This document shows positions 32,105 to 45,400 of a stretch of DNA of 64,000 nucleotides, in pieces. The first letter of the stretch is position 1, and each line of letters opens with the position of its first letter. The position numbers and the translations under genes were made by a program. This DNA is from Acheta domesticus (lineage: Eukaryota; Arthropoda; Insecta; Orthoptera; Gryllidae): the NCBI GenBank assembly GCA_031308135.1, contig JAHLJT010009355.1, positions 6,807,074 to 6,871,073 of the forward strand, read 5' to 3'. The notes beneath the pieces are model-generated. The model was not told the DNA's origin and did no database searches. It worked only from the letters and a program-made list of their open reading frames with translations.

Positions 32105-33670
32105 AAAAGTATCTCAACGCACTCAACAACAATACGAAACTAAGGGTAAACTATGTGCACTAGGAAAACCTGCAATTGTATGGAATACAACTCTCCACAC
32201 AGTGATTAGAAACACAAATATCTCACTAAAGAGATGGTATAGATTGATGAAGAATAATTAGTGCCATAATAAAACTGCAAGCACTCTAAAAGGGAATAAC
32301 CCGTTGAGTAGTTGTGTCCCAAAACTAAATATGTGAATGAACAGGGAACGAACGAATTATTTCCTTTATTGCCACCAAATATTGACTCAATTTCCAGAAC
32401 AATGTCTCCCTAAATTTAAGGAATTTAGCATATTACTGCACAGGTGAGGACGGGTTGAAGTAGGGAGGACGTTACACAACGGGCTGGCAAAGTGACCGCA
32501 TTCATCGCTCGTGGCTCCCACCAATAAACCTTACCAAAAAAGTGGTTATTTCCGAAACACTAGTGTACACACGTGCCCGGTCATGTTTCCTGCAAATCAC
32601 TAAAACTCCGTCATACAAAATAAGAAATGTTCAGTCTCTAGAGGAAACACATCAACAACTCTTCTTCGAAGAATCCAGTAATCGAACTACACCTTAGTCC
32701 AACCTGCCCCGTTCGCATCAAGGATGCAACCCGATCGTCGGGAGCGCGTCGCGGGGAAGCCTACCTGACCAGGCGACCGGATCGCCGCCTCTTCCCAGCC
32801 CCTGCCCGCTCCCCCTCCAGCTCAGTCGGCCAGCCACTTCTTAGCGGAGCTCACGTAGCGTCCCAAGTCTCCGCTTGTATCGCCGTTTAAGGCATTAAGA
32901 TAATTGCCGGGCTGGCGGAGCTGCTTCCCTTCGCCGCAGAGAGAGAGAGAGAGAGGCCCCTCTCATTAAAAGATTAGATATTTGACGCAAGCGGCTGCGG
33001 CGGAGGCAGCTTGCCCGCTCTAAGGCTGTCTTCTCCTTCAAGAATGTTTATGTAAAATTTTACGCGGCAAAGCCCCTCCCGCTCTCTCTTTACGCCGTCG
33101 ACTTGCCGCGTAAGTAACGCCGCCAGGGGTAGGCATCACGTGAGCGCCTCGCAGCCAATTTGCGGGCGGTTAAGGCCTTCAGAAATCCGACCGCGACGCG
33201 GGCGGGAGAGCGCTCTCAAAAACCGCGCGGACGAAAGACGAAAGCGCAAACTCTCCAGGATGTTAAGAGTGATGGCGGAGGACGACTTGCAATAGAAGCA
33301 AAGAATGAAGATCTGGTGAGCAAAAAACGACGGACAAGAAATTAACAAAAGAGTTACAGAGTTAAAAGACGAATGCTAAAAGAACCCGATGGCCAAAGTT
33401 GAAATTTAAATGTAAAACGGAGATAAGCTGTAACAGTACACCTTGCACAAGAGATATCGATTCTTCGGGGCTTCAAACGGACAAATGTACATTTACAGTA
33501 TCTTCACAAATAGATGTATGCGAAATGCAGCACTTCGTCAGCGTGTCATTCATCCCGAATACAACTTTTTTTTGTTATTTAAGGTACCATCAACTACTAG
33601 GTCATTAGCGACCACTATTGGATATAACGTTATGGAATCTATTAGGATGAAACGGTATGGTGACAATACA
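32105..33670. other. Copy B: AT-rich DNA and GC-rich patch, no gene seen
   Basis: Counterpart of 10242-11814. GA microsatellite at about 32938-32956, GC-richer segment 32710-33260. Confidence 0.4.
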
Positions 33671-33761
33671 ACCATGCCCGAGGCGGGACACGAACCCGCG
33701 ACCCCACGGTCCAAGATCACTACGACACTACTGCTTTAGCGATCTCGGCCACGGGGCCCAC
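33671..33761 (-). mobile_element. tRNA-derived SINE head (family 1), copy B
   Basis: Counterpart of 11815-11905 with shorter homopolymers (GGCGGGACACG against GGCGGGGACACG). B-box GGTTCGTGTCC intact. Confidence 0.75.
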
Positions 33762-36700
33762 TAAATCCAATTTTATTGTCTTATTTATGCGCTGAACAGA
33801 ACGTCCTCTGGCCCAACCGCGGTATCGACTCTCAGCGGCCGCGTCGCCGCCTTCAGTCTTCCCGGACGTCTAGCCGGCGCGGCGCCGCAACAGTCACGCC
33901 CCGAAGTCGCAGCGTCTGCGGCGGGGCGGGGCGGGGCGGGGCCGCGCAGAACGCGGGCTGCATGCGGCGCGGGGCCGAAAGCGGGCCGAAAATCCCGGGC
34001 CTCGCGGCGCGGCGGCCCACATTAAAACAATATTATAAGTGCAATAACGAGGGCAGTTTACAGGCGCCGCGACTAAACTCCTGCTCCTTCCTTCCCTCCC
34101 TCCCCGCCTCTCTTCTTAGCGGAAAGCGGTGGCACGAGGGGTTCGGGGAAGGAGAACGGCTGTGGAAGGAGAGGGGGAGGGGGAAGGGGGGAGGTGCGCG
34201 ACGCGCCGAGCCGCCGGTTTGTATTTCGGTTTTTATTTCTCGCAAGTCCTCGAATACGAAATAAGATCCCCTGCAGATTCGCAACGCTGCTCATTGTGTT
34301 CACATGATTATTCTACAAGCGCGCGGGCGAATCGCGAGGGAGGGGAGGGGGAGGGGCGGGGGAGGGGCGGGGGGAGGGGCGTGGCAGGGCTGTGGCGAAG
34401 GGCTGCGGCCGCGCGCGACCCGCCAGCCAGGTGGCTCACCAACGTCAACCGCAGACAGCTCTATCAATACACGGCATGGCTTTTGTGATTTTTGCACATT
34501 CATAATGCTCACTATGTGGATTGGAAGAACAGTAAAATGCGTAGTCAAAGAACTGGACAAGAATGCTATATCAGCTGATCATTCATTACAATCAGAGCAA
34601 CTATTTTCTGCTGGAAGAAAATAAAAATATTTGTATTCAAATGTAGCACAAACAGGAGATATTTTGGATTCCTTTGAATATCTAATAAATTTTGTTGTCT
34701 TACTACAGGAACATCTATTCTATATATAACATCTCTTTTTATGACAGAAATTTTCTTCGATTACGCGAATAAATTACATACGTTTGTTTCATTTTATTAA
34801 AAATATATTAATGTATAACCAACAAAATTTTATTAAAACTGCGTGAAATCATTTGTAAGTAGACGTGCCGCTGAAAGACAGCTTCAGCGAACAATGATAC
34901 ATAGTTTCTACGGACAAGAAATGACACCAATCTCATATAATATATAATCATATATAGTATCACTCTCATATATTATATAATCATCAATCACCAATCTTAT
35001 TCTCACTATGAAGCGCTGGAAAACAAAATGGTCTTAATAAAATAAGATTTGCGGGTAAGTACAAAATTTGCATCCCGTAACAATGCCTTAAATTACCCAC
35101 ACAAAATACGATTATTAGCTTTCGCGTGTCACAGGAGCGCCGTCCGTGGGGACGCAGGCCCATCCGAAGCGCCGATACATAGACACGCCCACCTCGCGTC
35201 TGCGTCCGCGCCAGCGCCCGCCCGCCCGCCCGCCCGCGCCAGCGACACGAACACTTTTAGAGGACACAGAAGACGAGCTAGAAAGCGCGTAATGACCCGC
35301 GAAACATTGTTTGCAGGCACTTTGGGCGCTGAAAGCCGCATAATGCGAAGAAAGCCAAGGCCCCCTGCGCCGCCCGCTCCCAGGGGGTGTGCGGGAGGGG
35401 AGGGGGGGAGGGCGGGGCGATCGCGTGTGTTTCCCCGCCGGGGCCCCCGCTCGCTCGCCTAGGCGCGCCCGCGCCCGAGCTGCACAACGCGTGTTGCATG
35501 CGCCACACACTGCCACCATGCCCCCCCCCAAGAAGAAAAAAAGCAGAAGAAGAAGAAGAATGAAACGCACCAGCGTATTACTTTCGCACCGAACAAAAAT
35601 ATCGATTTGCAATGAAATAAAGGAGTTCGTGGGAAAATTTTAGAAATGAAATGTGAGACGGTTTTACTAGACATTGGGTAATATATTATAATGAAAGCTT
35701 TCATTAAAAATAATAATTATGAACACCGTGATTTATATACTGATCACTTTTTCTATTGTACAAGGATTGGATATGAAGAATGTCCGGTCAACACCGGGTA
35801 CTTCACTAGTATATTATAATTAAAGGTTTCCTAATATTATAACATGATAACAAAATTTCTTGTAATTTTTACGCAATGAAAAAGAATGTTGTAAATGACA
35901 TTCAGGCATTTACAGCAAACGAAAATAAAACGCAGAAAGAAAACATAAAACTTCAAATAATTGGCGGCAAAAGAACATATTTGCTAGATGTTATTTCAGA
36001 TACGTTTGTTGTTTTTGTTTACAATACATTTTTGTTTGCGTTAAATTTACATTGACACGTTAGATACTTCCGTTTGCTCGTTGAGAAGTTTGTTTGGGAA
36101 GATAAAGAATATGCAACCGCTCGTTTGTTGTCACTCGGGCCCACTGCGTCTGCAGTCGCATGCACCGAGCCATCGCGAGAGTGAAGTGCGCCCCACCACC
36201 CCTACGCAGTGCCGTTGAACGCGCCACTTACACGCAGCAGCGGGAGGGAGTGCGTAAGAGAAGATATTCATCTTTCACGGTGATAGTTCAAGGAGATGCA
36301 ATGGAAGAGCCTCATTCGGACGATTTTTAAATGGAATAAAAGAAATGTAGGAACTCGAACTTGTAAGAAATTCCCTGGTGAATATTAATGAGTAAAATAA
36401 CATTTTTTCAATATGGAAGATTAAACCAGCCAACAGAATTTTACATACCAAAATTAATGGGCCATGATTATTTTAAAACGCAACGAATGAAGAAAAAAAA
36501 ACTATTCACAATACAGAATTCGTGTACTCGTACTATCAGAGATTAAATGGTGGCGAGTGAAACGTTGAAACAAGGTTCCCCCGTTGTTTCGAAGGTGTTC
36601 GACCGAATCCCACGGCGTGGACATCCCTGCGGAACATTATTACTTTCGGCACGGAAGAGAAAAATATGTTGAACAGTGTAGTTATTCCAAGATTACAACT

Positions 36701-38086
36701 AAGGATATAACGGGTATTATTAATGTGTTATGGCGAAACTTAAGAGCCGGCCCCGTTCTTGCTGGCGCTAATGCGTGCATGTCCTAAGAACGTGATACGG
36801 ATGGTAAAGAATTGCGCGGAGCTTTACTTCGCCGAGTGGCGGGCTTAGGCAGGGGCTTTGCACGGGCGGAGGGGGGCCGGCGGGGCGACTTCGCCCCCGC
36901 CACGCCCACCCGCCCCCCGCCACGGAGCGCGGGGACCAGCCACGCGAACAAACAGGGAAGCGCTGCCCGGACGCACTGGCGGCGGGAGAGAGACCGGCAC
37001 GCGGACGGGCCGAGGGGCAGCCGGATGCCCAAGTGACGAGAGTGGGCAAGCGAGAAGGCACGCTCAAGGAGAAGCAGCTCACAAACAGACGAACACGCGA
37101 GTAGTCGAGAACCATTGGAACAGTCAGTGGTGGACGAGATTGCGAATGTAAGGTGGTAGGTAAGTCGGCGGGGAGGTTGGTGAGAAGAGGTAAGAGTGTG
37201 ACTGAAGATGTGTGTGGCTGAATGCATGAATTGGTACGACTGAAACTGAGATAAAATTTGAATAGGAATAAGACTGATATTCATCCCTCAGTTAGGACAG
37301 CAGCTGTTAGATGACTATAGGAGCGAGTAAACAGATATGGCTTGGAAGTGTGTGTGTGTGAATGGAAGTGTGTGTGTGTGTGTGGTGTGTGAGTGTGAAT
37401 GTACGTGTGTGTGTGTGTGTGTGTGGAAACTCAGAAGCATACTGCAGTTGTATACAGGAAGAAGTGAATAGTGCGAAATACTGAACGCATGAAACGTCTA
37501 CGACTGAAAAACGACTCAGAGAGCGTCTGTCGAATGTTGAGCTCTCTTGCAAAGCCGTGCCATCGTTGGTGCGTTCGTTTAGCATAAATTCTGGCTTTAA
37601 ACGCAAACAGCCTTGCGGCTCTGATCCGTCGCGGCGATACTTGAAAAAAGAACGGGGGAATACATAGAGTCCAGGAGACCCGCTTCTGTGGTGAGATACG
37701 CCACAAAATCACAGAAAGAACTGCACAGTTACAGTGATTTATCTGAATACATATTCCACAGAACGGTGAATGTTGAAGAATGTTATCTTTCAGAATACTT
37801 GACGAATTCCTTACTTATACATTAATTGGTGGGGATATTAGAAAGGCGAAATTTATATCCACTGCGAGACGTCAAGCGGGGTGAAAGTATTGAAAATACA
37901 TTACACTTAAAAGTTACAGTGTAAATATGTTGACTCAATGCAACAGAATGTACGAGTTGTATGTACATACACTCTCCGTCAATTTGTATGAGTTCATCCC
38001 AAGAGAACTTTAGAATAAAGAAATAGTCTCTAGGACCCCAGTTCACTGAGACAAACGTGCTAGAAATGATTTAGGGGACCAACAAT
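33762..38086. other. Copy B: alternating GC islands and AT-rich DNA
   Basis: Counterpart of 11906-16248, with the same GC patches, a GGGGC run at about 33918-33942 and the same AG|GTAAGT string at 37158-37165. No gene supported. Confidence 0.4.
37347..37425. repeat. (GT)n microsatellite, copy B
   Basis: Has GTGGTGTGTGAGTGTG interruptions absent from copy A, one of the clearer differences between the twins. Confidence 0.93.
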
Positions 38087-38179
38087 CATGCCCACGGCGG
38101 GACTCGAACCCGCGACCGTTCAGACCGAGGCGCTTGAATCGGGACACGCCCTAGTCACCTCGGCTAGCCACGACGGCAA
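38087..38179 (-). mobile_element. tRNA-derived SINE head (family 2), copy B
   Basis: Counterpart of 16249-16339; perfect B box GGTTCGAGTCC retained, one extra T in the loop region. Confidence 0.8.
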
Positions 38180-38423
38180 ACGATACATAAAAATAAGTAC
38201 ATTTATTGAAGAAACGTCATTTTATTGAGTATGGAAGATCCACAAGCTCATAAACAAATTATAAAATGTAAAAAAGAAAAAAAAGAGCATGCGTTTTCAA
38301 TTCCAATTTTCGAGTTCCAATAGATAACCTTTTTCAAAAATATAAGAGCCGAAGCCCACGCGAAAGAGTAGTTAAGAAAGTAACGTGATAAAAACGATCA
38401 CCTCCTCGATGGTAATATTAACA

Positions 38424-38424
<1 letters not shown>

Positions 38425-38464
<40 letters not shown>
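38425..38464. repeat. (AAT)n microsatellite, copy B
   Basis: Slightly shorter than its copy A counterpart. Confidence 0.92.
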
Positions 38465-38542
38465 TAGCTTAAACAAAAAAGGCAGGGGAGAGGAAAGACA
38501 AACATCAGGTCAAAGACAAGAAGAAAGAGTCAGAAAGTTGAC

Positions 38543-38710
38543 CTGCAGGCACGACGTCCTTGCCGCCGAAGAAGGCGCCGGCGGGGCCCCAGCGCCGGGG
38601 CAGCTCGAGCACGGCGGCGCCGCGCGGGCCGGCCAGCGCCAGCTGCGTGCCCGTCTCGTTCACCCGCAGCGCCTCCACCGCGAACGACGGCGGTCCGACG
38701 GCAGCAGCGT
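38543..38710 (-). CDS. NUP88: NUP88 (members only) internal exon, copy B
   Basis: The same exon as 16708-16878, with the acceptor after TGTGTTGCAG and the donor AG|GTCAAC. Here the middle and end read FAVEALRVNETGTQLALAGP ... VLELPRRWG ... FFGGKDVV, as expected of NUP88. Near the start, one C is missing in the GACCCGCC run (copy A keeps SDPPS), and one C is missing before the donor (copy A's GTGCCCTGCAG would give the conserved cysteine). Each copy therefore repairs the other's frame, which points to consensus errors in two reads of one exon rather than two genes. Confidence 0.85.
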
Positions 38711-41700
38711 CTGCAACACACAGCAACCGGCTCATTCACAAGCACAAGAGCACGTTTACGTACATGGACTCTCCAAGTAAACATCGGCTACGATTATTAT
38801 GGCTATTCCACTCGTCAAATTAAAACAAATAATTGGTTGTGTCATTTGTATTGGTTGTATTGTGACATTGGTTGATTGTGTCATTTTGTATTTAACTAAT
38901 ACAAAATGACACAATCGGAGCGGTGAATCTCAAAAAGTGTATCGCTTTTCTATCCGATTTTTCCTACCGAGTCTCCCTACTGGCCAATCGTAAATTGTGT
39001 CTCATCTATCTTAGAAGGCGGTATACATCGATTACTATGTCGAAGTCCAAGAATCTGTGTATGAACTATAACATACCCGCTTTGATTTTAAAACAGCTTC
39101 AAGTTATTTTCAATATTTGGCACATTTTGGAACTCTGTCGGACATACTTTTATTCGTGGAATAGTTCTATTTAATGCCGCTCGTGCTTTGAAAATTCTCA
39201 GATAAATCCCCGCCTCGCGTCGAGAGTCGATGATTTATCGATAATTTCCAAAGAACTCATAGTATTACCTATGATAAATTGTATTTCGATATTTTTCTTT
39301 CAAAGATTACACACCCAGAAAATAGTAGCATGCAGGGTAAATTCTGTAGTTTGAATTTTTAAGAGAAATTACGATTTTATTGCAATTTTCCTAATTAAAA
39401 AAATCATAATCTAAATATTCTGTGAATTAAGATAAATCACGACCATGCGTTGACAATATTTTATGTGGATATTTGATTAATTTACCACATATTATCTTTA
39501 ACGAAACATTCCACCTTTTCTTTCATATTTGTTCTTCCACTTTTTTTTTCAAACTCTACAATTTGTAATTCCCCATAGTGAAATTACAAGCGTACTTTCC
39601 CGCAATTTCTTGTCATCCATTAATAATTGAAATTTAATTTCTTGTTTGAGGATGTTTGTGATAATCCTCATCAACTAAGTCTTTCTCTCTCTGGTCCTCC
39701 ATATATATTTCTTTCACGTACTAGAATCGTCATAGTAGAACAAAGTATAATTGTAGTAAATAGCAGTGACCAAGAATCATGTGGTTACGAATAACCATGC
39801 TGTTATCACGTTACGAAGAAAAGAAATGTTTCTTAACCAACCACGATTCACAATTTCGGAGTTCTGTGGCAAAATGTGTCTATTGTCATATAATTGATAT
39901 CCAAATGACGTGTTCGCAGGCTTAAAGTGTAATAAAATGAAAAAAAAAATTACTGAGAGATACGCAGTTTCATTATTTACTTATTGTATCGTTAAATACA
40001 AAATAAATAAATAACCAAGCCGCTGAACTTTTTGCTTCCAAATTCCTTGATTCAACATCAAAGCGGAAATAAGATATTGATAAGAATGCTTCTGGGTTTA
40101 ACCTTTTAACATACCATTTAAATTTGATCAATTCTATATAACAGATCCCAATTGTTGCATTCTCCTTAATATTTAAATATTAAAAACGATGTATAAGAAT
40201 ATTACAAACTATGATCTATTTGTCCCACATAAAATTCTGCATTTTGAAAAGTACACTTGCAATATATCAAGAAAATAAACACTCGATTACAGTTCTGCAT
40301 ATCTGACGTCTTCAACGAGTGACGTACTTCACTACAGACGAAATGAATTATCCTACACCCAATGCTCTACCAAACGCATTTCGTGCAGCACATCATACTC
40401 CGAAGGACTTTTTCAAGTTAGTAACGAGACGATGCAAACGAGTAGAAACGCGCACAACGGTTGTCCACCCTCAAGCAACGAAGCTACAGAACACGGCAAC
40501 CGCGGGCTGCAAGATTTCGATACGCATTTCTTTCTATACGGCAATCCAGGCATAAAATCTATATAATAAGTTTTTCCGATACTCTCCATAACGAGCTCGA
40601 AGGTTCCCCCAATAATTGCCAAACTTGAACAACCCACGAGAGAAAGAAGAAGAAGAAAAAAAAAGAGCAACGTATGGCGCGGGAGACCGCATTCAGTTTT
40701 CCTCCCCTAAGGGGTTCATCCTCCCCCTACCTCCCCGTCCTATCCCGTCTCCCTGTCCTCAGGCCGTCCTCCTTCCCGTCCCCCCTCCATGCCCTTCACG
40801 TAATGAGCCTATCCCGACGTACGCAGGGGGAAGAGATATTTTCATTATAGAAAATAGGGGAGCAGGTAATGAATCATTCGTCTTCAGCATAATGGTGTGC
40901 AGGACGCGTGGCTGGCTGCCTGGGTCGCATGCGTGTCCTGGGCGCATCGCGACCGACTTCAACGATAAGACGAGAGAAAAAAAAAGGAACATCGAAAAAA
41001 ATACGCGACTGTCGAGCAGCAGAAGTCTCGTCTGCGGTCGGGACGATGTCGAACGTGTCGCGTTGCCGCGTGAACTTCTCGGGTCGGAGAACAGGGTCGA
41101 GGGGTGACGGTCGTTAGGAATTATCTTTCCCGCCGGAAAAAATGTCTGTCGCTTCCGTTTTCGTCCTCGGCTGGCTATACTAAGAGTCGTTACAGTACGT
41201 GAAATGCAATCGATATTTCTCCTGTCAAGAGTGCAAATATACAACGTGGAGATGGATCAGTAGAATATGAACAAGCAACACGGAAGAGAGTTGGGGAAAC
41301 ACGCAATACAATATGAGGTAACTTGTTAGTATTATCTCATATCTCATTCACCTGACAGAACTTTACTGAATAAAAGAAAGTATTTCACTTTCAGTGTTAT
41401 AGAACGTGATCTCTGATATAAAACGAACTTCATCGTTCTTGTTATTACAGTACATCAATACTGACAAACTGTCTCAAAATAACTTTAAAAAAAGAGGGAA
41501 ATCTAAGACACGAAGTTAAACTTCGAAATAGAGCAAAAACCAACAACAAACGTTAGAGTAAAATAGTGACATTTGAAAACGAGTAGTTACGTTTTGAACA
41601 AGTTTTGACTCTCCTGATCAAACCATCACAAAATTACTACTTTTCAACTCAAGAAGGCCACCAGCGAAATCTTTTTTCCCTTGTTGCTGCTACCTACTGA

Positions 41701-41902
41701 CAAGTCTCAATGTAAATCACTATGGGGCCCGACATTGCTTTAGTTTAATTTCCATTGCGGAGAATACAATTGTCCAATACGCAACTTAAAATAAAAAATT
41801 GTCTCACACACTCTGAACTAAATAGCACAAAAGTTAATGTCCATCCATCTGAAGTATTCCTTATTCACCCAGAGAATTCACAGCAAAAACGAACGACACG
41901 TC
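38711..41902. other. Copy B: probable NUP88 intron or flank
   Basis: Counterpart of 16879-20080. AT-rich; includes the perfect hairpin at 38874-38916. No further exon recognised. Confidence 0.45.
38874..38916. repeat. Perfect 19-bp hairpin, copy B
   Basis: GATTGTGTCATTTTGTATT and its exact reverse complement flank the 5-nt loop TAACT. It resembles the end of a small palindromic MITE or a precursor-like RNA hairpin. Confidence 0.88.
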
Positions 41903-42427
41903 TAGTGATGGCAAATTTTACACACAAAAAAAACAAAACACGATACATCGCTAAAGGGTTGTTGATGTCGATGAAAACATGGACAGTAAAAATCGATGTT
42001 TTAAATTTACAGACTAATAAACATGCTATTTTCCTATCCGCTTTTAATATGTGGAACTCATGCCAGTTATGAAAGTAATGGCATGAGTTTAACATCACAT
42101 GTTACTGTGGGACGCCTATGGATTCAGTGGAGTGTCTGGTTCAGGTTCACGAATTGTCAAACCGTCTGATGGCCATTTCTAACACTCCTGTCAACATGCC
42201 TGGCGATAATACAAGAAACTCCCAAACTTCCTCAGATTGCACAGGCGAAATGTGCAGCATGATAAAGTGGATCACGCAAAACATCGATATTGCCTTGGAT
42301 TGCGCTACGCCCTGCATTTTATAAAAAAAAAAAATTAAAAAATCGATGTCTTTGCAACAAAATATCGATGTTTCTGATGGAAAATATCGATGTTTAAAAA
42401 ACATCGATGTTGTTTTTGCCATCCCTA
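41903..42427. mobile_element. hAT-type MITE with 8-bp target duplication, copy B
   Basis: Same element as 20081-20600, with GACACGTC at 41895-41902 and 42428-42435. An identical insertion site and target duplication in both copies shows it predates their divergence. Confidence 0.92.
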
Positions 42428-45400
42428 GACACGTCCCTAGGAGGGCAGCGTATCCAGACTTCGCGGAGATACGTCCAGCACGGTACATATGGGGGCGAAG
42501 CGCGAGCGAGTTTCGGCGCACCACCGCCTCCCGCCCTCCGCGAGGGCCAGGGGGAAGCGAAGCGAGGGCGGGCGGAGCGACTCCTCGCGCCGCCTCGCGA
42601 CGCGCGCTCCCTATATCGTCAGGAATCAATTTGTTCTGACATTTTCATAAAACGGCGCTCATTTTGTGGTGCGGTTCCCCACCATCGCGCGTGCCATTTC
42701 CTCTGGCGCCTCCCCCCCTCCGCCCGCCATCACTTCAGCTGTTCCGTTCCGCTCAGCTCCGACGCACGCCTCCGCCTTCCGCGTCGCGTTCCGGCGGGCG
42801 ACCCCGCCCACGCGCCCCTGGCGGGCACAGCATAACCATCCATCTGGCGGATTGTAAGCGCCGCGAAATAATGTGACGAGAAATTCTGGAATTTTACGTC
42901 GCGACGACGGGTGCTTTGGCGGGCGGCGTGCGTTTCGCTGCAGGAGACCAGAGCAACGCCAGACGGTCTGCGGCAACATCGACGATCGCGATGACTGGGA
43001 GGAGTGGCATGGAGGATACGCAGAGCGCAAAGGGTAGAGAGGAGGACTAGAGACTGTTTGAAGCAATGGTCTTGCGAATGCCGAACTGAAGTATGTAATA
43101 AAGGTAAAAATAAAGCAGTGGATGTGAGAGGAAAAAACGAAAGGTATTAAGATACAACCACTGGGACTGGGGAGGATGGAGGGGACGGAGGGGAGGAAGT
43201 CATAAAGACGTTTCAATGATGCGAAGCCCGCGGGAAGAGCAAGGCATTGAGGTGATGTTCAAGGGCGAAGAGACCACGGAAACACGCATGGTGACGCGCT
43301 AATATCCGGCGTACGACCGCTAAAGAAGTAGATCGCAAAAATCCCCTTACCGTAAAATGTACTGCCGAGGCACATGTTCAGTTACTTTACAGACATCTTC
43401 TACAAAGAATTGTTGCAGTGAGTTATCAATGATTTGGTTGATTCCGTACTACAATTGTATATAAAGACGCTCCTGGAATGTTCAAATGAAGTACAGCAGG
43501 CGCAAGTTTAAAATCATATTACCAGAGAAATTCTCGTAGGCACAAACCTCCGTATCAGGCTCCATATCTTACCACTATCAATTAAGTACAGCGAGTTATT
43601 AAGTAATTTATTTAAAAACAAATAAACTGAATCATATTTTAAATAAATGAATTATCTGGTTTAATTATTTAATTAAATTAATTACTTGGTTAGTACTCGG
43701 GGCAACGACAAAATAAACGAAATTTAAGTCACAAGTCTCGCATAATTCCGATGACATAAGATACACCCAAGCTTATAATACGTCTGAACAACGCACTCTT
43801 TTTCAACTATTACGACGACCGTAAGAGCGCTTATTATTGACAAATTGAGGACAAACAACTTAACAACATTAGTGGGTAAGAATTTTCGTGCGAAACGTCA
43901 TCAAAGTAAGTCGGGCGTTTCCATTGCATTGCTCAGAAGATGTGGGCGCGCATGTGCCGTTTCTTCGCGGGGGCGGCGCCAGGGGGAAGGAGCGGGCGCG
44001 CGGGCGACGTGCGCTGTCAGAGGGAAGAAGGAGGCGAGTGCTCGCAGGCCGCCTGCGGGGGTGGGTCGCACCCTCCAACGCCACTCCCGTTCGGGAACAA
44101 GCGAATATCACTCCCACCCCCATACTGAAGGCTGTTACGTTTTGTGCGCCAAACATAAAGCTCTCAAGGTTCGGATTGTTCAAGTCTGTGCTAGCGGGCG
44201 TTGTACATTCAGAGATTGATTTTTGAATCTTTTTTACCATGTGTGACATTTTTACTCCAATTAACGATGAAATCCCTGTAGAAGCAACGAGCCTACAGGG
44301 CAAGTTTCACTAATCCCTCATAAACATGTTTTTTTCAATCAATAGTTCGAAAATTGTTTAAAAGTCAATCACTTGAAAACCGTTAATAATCTTTTTCATC
44401 ATGTCATTACATTAAACGAACAGAAACATGTTTTATAGAATGTTCCAAGTTATCAATGTATAAAACTATACGCAAAGTGTAGAATAACACGAACCAGAAA
44501 CTATGCCTGAACAGGGGACAAAGTCACTAACATGACTTATTGACAAATAAAACAAAACTATACGAAAATAATTACCATAATTGCCAAATTATACCGTAAC
44601 TGAAAAAGAGTCGTTCTATGTCAATCAAAGTAAAACAGAATTCACTAAATTTAGGACCTTCAACATATCACAATTCATTAATTACAGGAAAGTGATATTT
44701 GAATACTCCCAGATAGCTGAAATGCTTTTACATTGCCGTACTCTCTACGCAGAAAATCTATGTTCGACAACACTCAAAGAAATATATATTCCCTACAATA
44801 TATAATCCCTCGACACATCGACGTATGACGCTTCCTCCCGCACACATCACTCATGAGAGCCCGTCGCGTCCCCGCGTGACCGGGCGGACCACAGCCGCCG
44901 CGGCGCCGCCCGGCCCGAGCATATGACTGCTCAATTTTAGCCAACCATTTCCTTTTAAATATGGAAATCTCCGTCTCGGCCTGATAGCCAGCCTGGAACT
45001 GCACCTCGGGCGGGTGGCGGCGCGCAAGTCAGCTTTTTTCCAGGGCGCCCGCCCCCCCTCCCCCGCTCACGGCGCGACTGAGGCGGGGGTGAGTGGGGCG
45101 GGGCCGAGGCGGGGAGGCGTACAATGGTCCGAAACGAGCTAAAAAGCAGTATGACGCATAATAACACATTGAAAAAAATCACGGGAAGGCACTATTAATC
45201 AGATTTGTAACTCTTCGGACATAATCAACATGTTACATTTGAAAAATTATAGAAATACTTTACCTAATTACGTGTAATTATAAGTGGTTGAATATTCAAT
45301 AGCAGTCATTTTGATCTCAAGGCCGCAACAACAAACAATACGGAACGCGAAAAAGCATGATCTCAAAATTCTGTGACATAGGACTCTTCAAAATGGGATG

